A stretch of DNA of 32,020 nt from Burkholderiales bacterium (GCA_947448955.1 CANFPU010000027.1:1-32020), one strand, 5' to 3'. Positions 1 through 7,672 are shown, counted from the stretch's first letter. The notes: generated by a model from the letters alone, not told the origin. Translations and numbers: made by a program.

Positions 1-368
1 ACGACCGCAGCATGATTGGGCTGATCCTCAAGATCGCCGGCTACACCTATGGTCCGCTGCTTGGTCTGTTTGCCTTTGGTCTGATGACGCGACGGGCTGC
101 GTCCGACAAAGCGGTACCCTGGATCGCGCTCGCTGCACCGCTGCTGTGCGGGCTGGTCGACTTCAACCAGCGCGCGCTGTTCGGCCGCTACGAGATCGGG
201 CTGGAGCTGCTGCTGCTCAATGGCACGATCACTTTCGCGCTGCTCTGGCTGGCTTCGCGTCCGGGCGATCAGGGCTTTGCGCCATACCCCGGGTCTATGC
301 GCACCAGCGCGGTGGCCAGGAACGAGGGCAGCGTCGCGACGCAGACCCAGACAAAAAAACCGGTGTAG
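1..368 (+). CDS. Sodium:solute symporter (SSS family), C-terminal part only
   Basis: The reading frame is open from the left edge (codons from position 3), so the true start lies outside the window. About 120 residues remain. They hold two or three hydrophobic segments and the stretch AGYTYGPLLGLFAFGLMTRR, which resembles the last helices of sodium:solute symporters related to sialic acid and sugar carriers. The inferred role is sodium-driven uptake of a sugar or sugar acid across the inner membrane. The next genes concern peptidoglycan, and the MurNAc carrier MurT of Tannerella, which as I recall sits beside murK and murQ, is to my knowledge of this family, so MurNAc is a plausible substrate. 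The last 33 codons overlap the end of the convergent ampG-like gene, and the tail after LLWLASR looks unconserved. Family call fairly sure, substrate not. Confidence 0.7.
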   Translation, partial: DRSMIGLILKIAGYTYGPLLGLFAFGLMTRRAASDKAVPWIALAAPLLCGLVDFNQRALFGRYEIGLELLLLNGTITFALLWLASRPGDQGFAPYPGSMRTSAVARNEGSVATQTQTKKPV

Positions 369-1549
369 CCCAGCTGCGACTGAATCCAGCCCGCCGCCAT
401 GCCGGGCAGCATCATGCCCAACGCCATGAAGCCGGTACAGATCGCGTAATGCGCGGTCTTGTGCTCGCCTTCAGCCACCATCAGCATGTAGACCATGTAA
501 GCGGTGAAACCGAAGCCGTAACCGAACTGCTCGATCGCCAGCGCCGCGCTGACCAGCCCCAGGTCGGCAGGCTGCCAGATTGCCAGCGCGACGAACACCG
601 CATTGGGCAGGTGCATGCACAGCACCAGCGGCCACAGCAAGCGCTGGAGCCCGGCGCGTGAGATCGCCCAGCCGCCGAGCAGACCGCCCAAGGTCAGCGC
701 GACGACGCCGACCGTGCCGTAGGCCAGGCCCAGGTCCTGGGTCCGGAGTGCCAGACCGCCGGCCGCCAGCGAGTCCAGCAGAAAGGGCGAGACCAGCTTG
801 AGCCCCTGGGCCTCGGCAAAGCGGTACAGCAGCAGGAATGCCAGGATCCGCGCGATACCGGGTTTGCGAAAAAAAGCCGCGAAGACCGCCAGCGCGTCGA
901 CCCACAGTCCAGGCCTGGACCGCAGGCCGCTCGCTGCGCCAAGGTCGGCCGCCGGGCGCGGCAGCGCCCAGGCGTGGTAGGCCGCCAACGCCACGAAGCC
1001 TGCGCCGAGCGCGCCGAAAACGATCGCCCAAGCGAGCGCGGGTTGGCCGCTGCGCTGGGTCAGCCAGCCCGCCAGGTAGACCAGCCCGCCCTGGCCGGCG
1101 ATCATCGCCAGCCGGTAGCAAGTGCTGCGCACACCCACCAACGCGGCCTGCGAGCGCTGCGACAGCGCCAGCATGTAGAAGCCGTCAGCCGCGATGTCGT
1201 GCGTGGCCGACGCAAACGCCAGCAACCACAGCAACGCCAAGGACATCTGCAGCAGCCATGGCCCGGGCAATGTCAGCGCAACGCCAGCCAGCGCGGCGCC
1301 GATCACGAACTGCAGCATGATGATCCAGCGCCGTTTGGCCCCCAGCAACTCGACCAGCGGGCTCCACAGCGGCTTGATCACCCAGGGCAGGTAGAGCCAG
1401 CTGGTGTAGAGCGCGATCTCGGTATTGCCAAGGCCGAGGTTTTTGTACATCACGACCGACAGCGTCATCACGACGACGTAAGGGATGCCTTGGCCAAAAT
1501 ACAGCGAGGGAATCCAGCGCCAGGGGCTGGGCGTTTCGACACGGCTCAC
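269..1549 (-). CDS. MFS permease of the AmpG type (muropeptide importer-like)
   Basis: A polytopic membrane protein of 426 residues with about 12 hydrophobic segments. The stretches YLPWVIKPLWSPLVELLG near the second helix and ATHDIAADGFYML further on are typical of AmpG-like permeases, which carry anhydromuropeptides from periplasm to cytoplasm. E. coli AmpG is longer (491 residues), but many relatives have this length. I chose GTG at 1549 because GGAG lies 8 nt upstream and the MFS homology starts right after it. The frame stays open to an ATG at 1762 through a repeat-coded Gln-Pro-Ala-Tyr/His stretch that is unlikely to be protein. It diverges from the TonB receptor and converges on the symporter, overlapping it by 100 nt. 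AmpG-like is confident at family level; the actual substrate could be another sugar or peptide. Confidence 0.8.
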   Translation of the reverse strand: MSRVETPSPWRWIPSLYFGQGIPYVVVMTLSVVMYKNLGLGNTEIALYTSWLYLPWVIKPLWSPLVELLGAKRRWIIMLQFVIGAALAGVALTLPGPWLLQMSLALLWLLAFASATHDIAADGFYMLALSQRSQAALVGVRSTCYRLAMIAGQGGLVYLAGWLTQRSGQPALAWAIVFGALGAGFVALAAYHAWALPRPAADLGAASGLRSRPGLWVDALAVFAAFFRKPGIARILAFLLLYRFAEAQGLKLVSPFLLDSLAAGGLALRTQDLGLAYGTVGVVALTLGGLLGGWAISRAGLQRLLWPLVLCMHLPNAVFVALAIWQPADLGLVSAALAIEQFGYGFGFTAYMVYMLMVAEGEHKTAHYAICTGFMALGMMLPGMAAGWIQSQLGYTGFFVWVCVATLPSFLATALVRIDPGYGAKP

Positions 1550-1560
1550 GCGATGGGCTC

Positions 1561-1632
1561 CAGGCTGATGGACGCGCTGATATGCAGGCTGATGGACGCG
1601 CTGATGTGCAGGCTGATAGGCAGGCTGATAGG
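1561..1632. repeat. 12/24-nt tandem repeat array upstream of ampG-like gene
   Basis: Two 24-nt units (1561-1584, 1585-1608) differ at a single base and are followed by two identical 12-nt units, CAGGCTGATAGG (1609-1620, 1621-1632). A truncated copy begins at 1633. All units start with CAGGCTGAT. The array abuts the ampG ribosome binding site (GGAG on the minus strand, 1558-1561). Read on the minus strand it would code a Gln-Pro-Ala-Tyr type repeat in frame with ampG. Confidence 0.85.
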
Positions 1633-1710
1633 CAGGCTGCCCGGCTTGACGATCATAGGCAGCGCGCAGGTCGACATGCCGTTGGCGAGACCCTGGCCCA
1701 GCGGCTTCGA

Positions 1711-1729
1711 GTTGTTGGCAGGCAACAAC
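1711..1729. promoter_or_regulatory. Candidate operator: perfect inverted repeat GTTGTTG-N5-CAACAAC
   Basis: Seven-base arms (1711-1717 and 1723-1729) around a 5-nt centre form a 19-bp dyad in the middle of the divergent region, 144 nt before the receptor start and 162 nt before the ampG start. Its symmetry and position fit a dimeric repressor or activator controlling both transcripts. No regulator gene lies nearby in the window, so the binding protein is unknown. It could also form a small RNA hairpin, but no T-tract follows. Confidence 0.45.
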
Positions 1730-1794
1730 CCGCCCACCGTTGGCAAACCCCGATGGGCGCAAATGGCGCGGGCGACGACAATATTGCCCATGTG

Positions 1795-1816
1795 TGTCAG
1801 GGGTATGTCAGGGGTG
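1795..1816. repeat. 11-nt direct repeat, two copies
   Basis: TGTCAGGGGTA (1795-1805) is followed directly by TGTCAGGGGTG (1806-1816), in the presumed leader of the TonB receptor mRNA. It may be a chance duplication or a regulator half-site pair. Confidence 0.5.
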
Positions 1817-1872
1817 TTTCAAGCAGGCGTCTGTGATCAGCACCCCGACCCCGTCGAAGTCCAGGAGTCAAG

Positions 1873-4782
1873 ATGAAGCTCAAATCCGTCGTTCGCGCCA
1901 TCGCGCTGCTCAGCATGGCAAGCCCTGCGCTGGCCCAATCGCCGGCCCAATCGCCGGCCCAATCGTTGGCCCAACCATCCGACGCGTCCCAGCGCGTGGA
2001 GATCACCGGGTCGAGCATCAAGCGCATCGTTTCTGAAGGCGCGCTGCCGGTGCAGGTCATCAGCCGCAAGGAGCTCGAGCGCCAAGGCATCGTCAGCGCT
2101 GAGCAGATGATTGCAAACCTCAGCATCAATGGCAACGGACTGGACAACCTGGCCAGCAACGCCGACGTGGTGGCTGGCGCGGCTCGCGGCAACAACGGCG
2201 CGACCTCGGCCAACTTGCGTGGGCAGGGCGCCAATGCCACGTTGATCCTGGTGAACGGCCGGCGTATCGCTGCCCACGGCCTCAATGGCGGCGTGGTCGA
2301 CCTCAACCAGGTGCCCTTCACCGCGATCGAACGGGTCGAAATCCTCAAGGATGGCGCTTCGGCGATCTACGGCACCGACGCGATCGGCGGCGTGATCAAC
2401 TTCATCCTGCGCAAGGATTTCAACGGTATCCAGGCGCAAGCCTTTACCGATGTCACCCAGCAAGGCGGCGGCAACATCCACCGCGTCAGCGTACTGGCCG
2501 GTGCCGGCGACCTCGAGTCCAAGGGCTACAACCTGATGGCCTCGTTGTCGTACACCGAGAACCAGATGCTGCGAGGCGACCAACGCGCCTTCGTCAACAC
2601 CTTCCAGCCCAGCCGTGGCCTCTCGGTTGACACCCGCGGAACGCCTTACGCAACCGTGTTTGCGCTGGCCACGCTGCCCACCGCCATCAGCACCAACGGC
2701 ACCGGCCCGAAACTACCCGGTGGGACGGTGTCGTTCAACGGCATCAACCCATTGAACCTGGCCGGCCAGCCAGGTTGCGCCTCGATCGACGGCATGGCGC
2801 CGTATGACGCGGTGCTGTGGAACGACCAGACCACCAAATACGGCTGCGCCTGGGACACCGGCCGCGCCGCGGTGATCCAGCAGCCGGTGAAGAACACCAA
2901 CCTGATCAGCCGGGGCACTTTCAAACTCGGCGAGCACCAGATCGTTGCTGAGGCCATGCTCGGGCGCTCCGAATCGGCCAAGAGTTTCTCGGCCAACCAG
3001 ATCTCTAGCTCTGGCACGGCGACCATCACGCTGCCCAACGGCACCAAGGTCGCCAACCCCTTCCTGAACCTGGCCTACCCGAGCAGCGGCAGCTCGTACA
3101 CCTCAGTGTTCAATGCGTTGGTCGGCACCTTCCCGTCGATCGAACCCCTGCGCGGCAATCCGCTGGCCTTCCGCTGGCGCTGCATGCCCTGCGGGCCGCG
3201 CGAGATCGACACCACCAGCGAAACCTCGCGCCTGATGCTGGCCGCGGACGGCCCGCTGCCCTGGTTCAAAGCTTGGGACTACCGTGTCGGCCTGTCCACG
3301 GCCTCTAGCCAGAGCGGTTCGACGCTGGGCAGCGGCTACACCTACCAGCAAGGCCTTGCCAATCTGATCAACACCGGCGTGCTGAACCCGTTCCTGCAGG
3401 CGGGTCAGTCGCAGACCGCTGCCGCGATGGCCGGTCTCGAAGCGGTATCAGCGCGCGGGGTCAAGCTCTATGACGGCAAGTTCACTGTCAATGAAGTCGA
3501 CGCCACCGTCAGCGGCCCGGTGTTCAAGCTACCGGCTGGCGATGTGATGCTGGCCGCCGGCGCCGACGTGCGGGTTGAGAAATACGCGTTCAACGGCGAC
3601 CAGCGCCCCGAGGCCAACACCCTGGCCGGCGTGGTCTTCAACGCGCCTTTCGACAACATCAACGCGCTGGGTGGCGTCAGCCGCAACATCAAGGCAGTCT
3701 TTGCCGAAGCCCAGATCCCGCTGGTCGCCAAGCGATTGGAGCTCAACCTGGCCGCCCGCCACGACGAGTACTCCGGCTTCGGCAGCACCAACAACCCCAA
3801 GGTGTCCATCCGCTTCACGCCGCTCGACCAGTTCCTGACCCGCGCCTCCTACAGCACAGGGTTTCGCGTGCCCACCTTCAACCAGCTCTACAACGGTGTG
3901 ACCGAATCGCCTTACAGCGGCAAGGACATCGTCGACCCGGCGTCCTGTCCGGCACTCAAGGCTGACGCGACGGCGGCCTGCACCTACATCTCGCCGACGA
4001 TCCTCACCGGCGGCAAAACCACGCTGGGCCCGGAAACCAGCAAGCAGTGGTCCGCCGGCTTCGTGTACGAGCCGATCCAAGGATTCAGCGTGGGTGCTGA
4101 TTGGTGGAGCATCAACCGCAACGGCACGATCCAGAGCCCGGTGCTGACGACGATGCTGGCCAATTACGCACTGTTCCCAGAGAACTTCATCCGCGACGCG
4201 GCTGGCAAGATTGTGCAAATCGACAACCGCTGGGTCAACGCTGGTGAGACCATCACCAAGGGCGTCGATGTGACCGTCAAGGGCAGCGGCAAGCTGGGCC
4301 TGGGCAACTGGGCCGCAAACCTCGAAGGCAGCTATCTGCTCGACAAGCGTTCGCGTCTGATCACCAGTGCGCCGATGGGGCCGAGCGAGGTCGGGCAGTT
4401 CACCCGTTCGGGCGACCTGGGCCTGCGCTGGAAGCACACGTTGAACTTCGCCTACAGCCAGGGCGACTGGACCGGCATCATCAGCCAGCGCTTCAGCGCG
4501 GGCTACAAGGACTACATGCTGCCCGGCGTGGCCAACGGCACCATCGTGCCGACCAACTGGAACCCCGAAGTCGCGTCCTACACCTTGTACAACCTGAGCG
4601 TGGGCTACACCGGCATCAAAAATCTGGGTCTGACCGCCGGCATCAAGAACCTGTTCAACACCAACCCGCCGTTCTCGGCCGCCTACGACAGCAACACTGG
4701 CGCCGGCAGTTCTTGGGAACCGCGCGTAGCCGACCCGCGGGGCCGCTCGTTCACCTTCATGGTGGACTACAAGTTCTTCTGA
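1873..4782 (+). CDS. TonB-dependent outer-membrane receptor
   Basis: A 969-residue outer-membrane receptor that would import a substrate across the outer membrane with energy from TonB-ExbBD. ATG at 1873 follows AGGAG with 5-nt spacing. A signal peptide (about residues 1-22, ending SPALAQ) is followed by a repeat-coded AQSP spacer and a TonB-box-like VEITG. The plug domain (about 45-175) has NLRGQGANATLILVNGRR and the ERVEILKDGASAIYGTDAIGG hallmark region. The remainder is a beta-barrel ending in aromatic residues YKFF. It lacks the extra N-terminal domain of SusC proteins and resembles the large TonB receptors of Caulobacter and Xanthomonas. No SusD gene is present. The substrate is inferred from the neighbours as peptidoglycan fragments. 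A strong terminator follows, so the receptor may be made on its own transcript. Confidence 0.92.
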   Translation: MKLKSVVRAIALLSMASPALAQSPAQSPAQSLAQPSDASQRVEITGSSIKRIVSEGALPVQVISRKELERQGIVSAEQMIANLSINGNGLDNLASNADVVAGAARGNNGATSANLRGQGANATLILVNGRRIAAHGLNGGVVDLNQVPFTAIERVEILKDGASAIYGTDAIGGVINFILRKDFNGIQAQAFTDVTQQGGGNIHRVSVLAGAGDLESKGYNLMASLSYTENQMLRGDQRAFVNTFQPSRGLSVDTRGTPYATVFALATLPTAISTNGTGPKLPGGTVSFNGINPLNLAGQPGCASIDGMAPYDAVLWNDQTTKYGCAWDTGRAAVIQQPVKNTNLISRGTFKLGEHQIVAEAMLGRSESAKSFSANQISSSGTATITLPNGTKVANPFLNLAYPSSGSSYTSVFNALVGTFPSIEPLRGNPLAFRWRCMPCGPREIDTTSETSRLMLAADGPLPWFKAWDYRVGLSTASSQSGSTLGSGYTYQQGLANLINTGVLNPFLQAGQSQTAAAMAGLEAVSARGVKLYDGKFTVNEVDATVSGPVFKLPAGDVMLAAGADVRVEKYAFNGDQRPEANTLAGVVFNAPFDNINALGGVSRNIKAVFAEAQIPLVAKRLELNLAARHDEYSGFGSTNNPKVSIRFTPLDQFLTRASYSTGFRVPTFNQLYNGVTESPYSGKDIVDPASCPALKADATAACTYISPTILTGGKTTLGPETSKQWSAGFVYEPIQGFSVGADWWSINRNGTIQSPVLTTMLANYALFPENFIRDAAGKIVQIDNRWVNAGETITKGVDVTVKGSGKLGLGNWAANLEGSYLLDKRSRLITSAPMGPSEVGQFTRSGDLGLRWKHTLNFAYSQGDWTGIISQRFSAGYKDYMLPGVANGTIVPTNWNPEVASYTLYNLSVGYTGIKNLGLTAGIKNLFNTNPPFSAAYDSNTGAGSSWEPRVADPRGRSFTFMVDYKFF
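1931..1976 (+). repeat. 12-nt tandem repeat coding AQSP units after the signal peptide
   Basis: Three full copies of YGGCCCAATCGY (1931-1942, 1943-1954, 1955-1966) and a partial fourth lie directly after the receptor's signal peptide. They encode AQSPAQSPAQSLAQP. Gain or loss of units keeps the frame and would change only the length of the periplasmic N-terminal spacer. Confidence 0.85.
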
Positions 4783-4800
4783 CCTCGCCGCATCGACCGA

Positions 4801-4834
4801 AGGCGGGCGCTGCGACCAGCGGCCCGCCTTTTTT
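4801..4834 (+). terminator. Rho-independent terminator after TonB receptor
   Basis: The 8-bp stem AGGCGGGC/GCCCGCCT (4801-4808 with 4822-4829) encloses a second 4-bp stem GCTG/CAGC with loop CGAC. A run of six T follows (4829-4834). This is the strongest terminator I see in the window. The T-run ends one base before the first possible start codon of the next gene (4836), so read-through would set expression of the downstream enzymes unless they have their own promoter. Confidence 0.9.
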
Positions 4835-4835
4835 C

Positions 4836-5477
4836 ATGGATCAAGCCGCCACCATGATCGCGACACTGCACTGCGAGGACATCGCCGGCCACCCCGACTT
4901 CGTGGCGCTGGCCGGTATCGCCGAGGTCGACATCGACCTGCGCTACGCCAGCACCAACAACTTTGCCGGCCGGGTGCTGTACCGTGAGCAGGGTCGCGAT
5001 CTTGACTGCCATTGGCTGCGGCGCGAAGCCGCCGTCGGTCTGCGGCAAGCCGCCGGGTGGCTGCAAACGGCCCGACCGGGCTACCGCCTGCGGGTACTTG
5101 ACGCCTTGCGACCCCAACGAGTGCAGGCATCCATCTGGGCTGACATCGCCGGCACGCCGATGCAGGCCTATTTCGCCGACCCGCTGCGCGGCTCGATCCA
5201 TTCTTTCGGCATGGCGCTCGACGTCACGCTGCTCGACCCGGCAGGCGCCGAATGCGACATGGGCTCGGGATTCGACGAGATGAGCCTGCGCTCACATCCG
5301 GCGATGCACGCCGAACACCTGGCACTGGGCGTGTTGAGCGCCGCACAGATCTGCGAGCGCGGCTGGCTGCATGCGGCGATGGTGCGCGGCGGATTTCAAG
5401 GCATCCCGACCGAGTGGTGGCACTTCGACCACGGTGACCGCGACGCAGTGCGGCGTGATCTGCCGCGGGTCTACTGA
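4836..5477 (+). CDS. ddpX: D-alanyl-D-alanine dipeptidase (VanX/DdpX family, M15D)
   Basis: A 213-residue zinc peptidase expected to hydrolyse free D-Ala-D-Ala to D-alanine. The motif SxHxxGxAxD is complete (SIHSFGMALD, His122 and Asp129), and EWWH supplies Glu193 and His196. The spacing matches VanX zinc ligands and catalytic base. Arg92 in DALRPQ fits the VanX transition-state arginine. There is no signal peptide, so it should be cytoplasmic, which suits recycling better than vancomycin resistance; no vanA/vanH/vanRS genes are near. ATG at 4836 lacks a ribosome binding site and abuts the terminator; ATG at 4854 (MIATLH) is an alternative start, which would lower these residue numbers by six. 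VanX length (202 residues) fits either. Confidence 0.88.
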   Translation: MDQAATMIATLHCEDIAGHPDFVALAGIAEVDIDLRYASTNNFAGRVLYREQGRDLDCHWLRREAAVGLRQAAGWLQTARPGYRLRVLDALRPQRVQASIWADIAGTPMQAYFADPLRGSIHSFGMALDVTLLDPAGAECDMGSGFDEMSLRSHPAMHAEHLALGVLSAAQICERGWLHAAMVRGGFQGIPTEWWHFDHGDRDAVRRDLPRVY

Positions 5478-5503
5478 TTCAGCACACGAGGCCAAAGCCA
5501 CCC

Positions 5504-6544
5504 ATGAACCAACGACGACACCTGCTCGCGGCCATGGCCGGCCTGCTGGCTGCGCCTGGGCTGTGCGCCCAGACCCCGGCGGCCGGGCAACGACAAGCGA
5601 TGCTGCGGCCGGGCCGGCTCAAACCCGGTGACACCATCGGCCTGGTCAACCCCTCGGGCGCAATCTATGAGCGCGAACCCTATGCGCTGACCACCGAAAC
5701 CCTGGTCGCACTCGGCTTCAAGGTGCGCGAGGGCGTCAACCTGCGTGCGCGCTACGGTCATTTCGCGGGGACCGATGCGCAGCGCGCCGCCGACCTGAAC
5801 ACGATGTTTGCTGACCCGAAGATCGACGGCATCCTGGCGGTGACGGGTGGCTCGGGCGCGAACCGCATCCTGCCGCTGCTCGATTACGCATCGATCGCAC
5901 GCAACCCGAAGTTTTTTGGCGGCTTCAGCGACATCACCGCCTTGCTCAACGCGATCAACGCCCGGACCGGCTTGGTGACTTTCCATGCGCCCGTCGGCAT
6001 CTCGGAGTGGAATGAGTTCAGCATCAGGTATTGGCGCGGCGCAGTGGTCGAGGCCCAGGCGCTGACGCTGCGCAACGAGTTCGACAAAGGCAGCACACCG
6101 GTGCCACGCGAGCACCGCATCCAGACTTTGCGCGAAGGGCTGGCGCGGGGCCATCTGGTCGGCGGCAACCTGGCCGTGCTGAGTTCGATGGCCGGCTCGC
6201 CCTACCTGCCGAACTTCGATGGCGCCATCCTGTTCCTCGAAGAGATCAACGAGTACATCTACCGCGTCGACCGCATGCTCTCGACGCTGCGCAACGCCGG
6301 TCTGCTGGGGCGCCTGTCGGGCGTCGTGCTCGGCGCCTTCACCAACTGCAAGCCCGGCGAGAGCTATGGCACGCTGACGCTGGACGAAGTGTTCGACGAC
6401 TACTTCCTGCCGCTGAACGTGCCGGTCTATGCCGGTGCAATGTTCGGCCACATCGCACGCAAGTTCACGCTGCCGGTCGGTCTGGAGGCCGAGATCGATG
6501 GCGCAGCCGGGACGCTGCGTTTTCTGCAACCGGCGGTCCTCTGA
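5504..6544 (+). CDS. S66-family LD-carboxypeptidase (LdcA-like), exported form
   Basis: A 346-residue serine peptidase of the muramoyltetrapeptide carboxypeptidase family, which removes the terminal D-Ala from the L-centre of diaminopimelate in tetrapeptides. Likely triad: Ser142 in GGFSD, Glu246 or Glu247 in LFLEEINEY, and His316 in MFGHIARK. The GDTIGLVNPSG start and the TGGSGANR stretch (114-121) are also family features. Unlike cytoplasmic E. coli LdcA, it begins with a signal peptide (MNQRRHLLAAMAG to CAQ, about 23 residues), with an RR pair that could suit Tat or Sec export. It lies 26 nt after the dipeptidase gene, probably in one transcript. Microcin-immunity MccF enzymes share this family, but the context favours muropeptide trimming in the periplasm. 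Confidence 0.88.
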   Translation: MNQRRHLLAAMAGLLAAPGLCAQTPAAGQRQAMLRPGRLKPGDTIGLVNPSGAIYEREPYALTTETLVALGFKVREGVNLRARYGHFAGTDAQRAADLNTMFADPKIDGILAVTGGSGANRILPLLDYASIARNPKFFGGFSDITALLNAINARTGLVTFHAPVGISEWNEFSIRYWRGAVVEAQALTLRNEFDKGSTPVPREHRIQTLREGLARGHLVGGNLAVLSSMAGSPYLPNFDGAILFLEEINEYIYRVDRMLSTLRNAGLLGRLSGVVLGAFTNCKPGESYGTLTLDEVFDDYFLPLNVPVYAGAMFGHIARKFTLPVGLEAEIDGAAGTLRFLQPAVL

Positions 6545-6723
6545 GCGGTTGAGACTGCGTGCGATCGCGAGTCGCTGCGCCAGCCCCCACGACCAGCCGA
6601 CGCGTCACGCGGTCAGCCCATCAGCCAGAACATCGTCAGGGTGTTGAAGGCAGAATATTCAAAAAAGCTGACAGCCAAACGCGCCGAAAGCCCTCACCCG
6701 ATCCTTGCCAGGAGCTCATTCCA

Positions 6724-7542
6724 ATGAAACCAATTACCGCTTGGATGTTGCTGCTGACCGCAGCCTTGTCGATCTATTCCCAAGCAGCGATCGCCGCGAA
6801 CAAGGCCGCGTCTGCGCCAGCAACAGCGACGACAACGACCTCTACCTCTACCTCGACAACAGCCAAAACGACCACCGCGTCCGCCGCGCCGGCGACGCTC
6901 GAGACTGTTTCGCCGGACAGTGGCATGCCCAGCGTGCCGGCTGCCGCCGATGCATCGACCTATCTGTTCTTGAACAACGCCCGCAACCCGACCCAACTGA
7001 CCGTCACGGTCGGCCTGCAGGGCAATGCCGGGCCGGTCATGGAACGCGCTCAAAAGCTACTGTCGGGTGCGCTCAAACAACTCGCCAACGCGACGGGCAA
7101 CACCTTCAACATTCTCGACATGACGGGCCGTTCGATACCGACCCAGGCCCAGCAGAACTGCAAGACCAATCTCGCGAACATCCTGATCATCGTTGGCGAC
7201 ACGACCAACGGGCCGCTCAATGCGACCGCCGGTAATGCCGGCAACCATGGCGTGACGACGAACAGCAGCGCGGGTGGTTACATCAACTGCTCGGTCGTGG
7301 TGATCAACGCTGGGGCGGTCTGGTCCAACAAGGATTACGACCCGGAGAGCAAATCGGTCGGTCATACCCTGCTGCACGAGTTGGGCCACACCTTTGGCCT
7401 CGACCACCCGGTCGCCGGCGGGCAAGTGATGCACAACGCCGCGCTGATAGTCAACGGGAAAAAAGCCTCGGACACCTTCACCAACAAGTATGCAGCCGGC
7501 GACCTGTACGGGCTCTACGCTGTCACCAAAGGCAAGCGTTGA
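6724..7542 (+). CDS. Secreted metzincin-type zinc metalloprotease (matrixin-like)
   Basis: A 272-residue putative secreted protease. I chose ATG 6724 because AGGAG lies 9 nt upstream and a clean signal peptide follows (to AIAA, about residue 25). Next comes a Thr/Ser/Ala-rich linker (about 28-58), then a domain ending with HELGHTFGLDH (residues 218-228), an exact HExxHxxGxxH zinc site. VMHN (Met236) may be the Met-turn, though it comes sooner after the site than in many metzincins. Two cysteines (146 and 189) could form a disulfide. I do not recognise a named subfamily. Its place between a carboxypeptidase gene and the kinase gene suggests co-expression, perhaps acting on peptides of peptidoglycan or on prey or envelope protein; this is inference. 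Confidence 0.75.
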   Translation: MKPITAWMLLLTAALSIYSQAAIAANKAASAPATATTTTSTSTSTTAKTTTASAAPATLETVSPDSGMPSVPAAADASTYLFLNNARNPTQLTVTVGLQGNAGPVMERAQKLLSGALKQLANATGNTFNILDMTGRSIPTQAQQNCKTNLANILIIVGDTTNGPLNATAGNAGNHGVTTNSSAGGYINCSVVVINAGAVWSNKDYDPESKSVGHTLLHELGHTFGLDHPVAGGQVMHNAALIVNGKKASDTFTNKYAAGDLYGLYAVTKGKR

Positions 7543-7672
7543 GAAAGCATTGCGTCGGCCATTGAACAGGTCGTCGCCACCACTGGCGCCGGTTGCCCGC
7601 GCGCACTCGCCATCCGACTCGATTCGGCCTCGACCTGCGGGGAGCACGCCCGAGAGCGGGACCCAACGGGCG

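Larger units (their letters stand above)
1550..1872. promoter_or_regulatory. Divergent intergenic region between ampG-like gene and TonB receptor
   Basis: These 323 nt must carry promoters for both divergent genes. They hold the 12/24-nt tandem repeats at 1561-1632, a perfect 7-bp inverted repeat at 1711-1729, the palindrome CAATATTG at 1779-1786 and an 11-nt direct repeat at 1795-1816. AGGAG at 1863-1867 is the receptor's ribosome binding site. I could not place convincing -35/-10 pairs by eye in either direction. Confidence 0.5.

Noticed and set aside
3529-4437. 302-codon open frame antisense to the TonB receptor
   Set aside because: Composition is Arg/Gly/Val/Asp-rich without domains; it mirrors codon bias of the receptor gene.
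4836-5477. Vancomycin resistance gene
   Set aside because: VanX fold and residues are present, but there is no vanA/vanH ligase or dehydrogenase nearby and the host is Gram-negative; catabolic dipeptidase fits better.
5471-6529. 352-codon open frame antisense to the LD-carboxypeptidase
   Set aside because: No recognisable motif; the sense strand has a full catalytic triad and signal peptide.
6644-6662. TTGAA-N9-TTCAA with inner palindrome GAATATTC before the metzincin gene
   Set aside because: Arms are only 5 bp and no promoter boxes align with it; too weak to call an operator.
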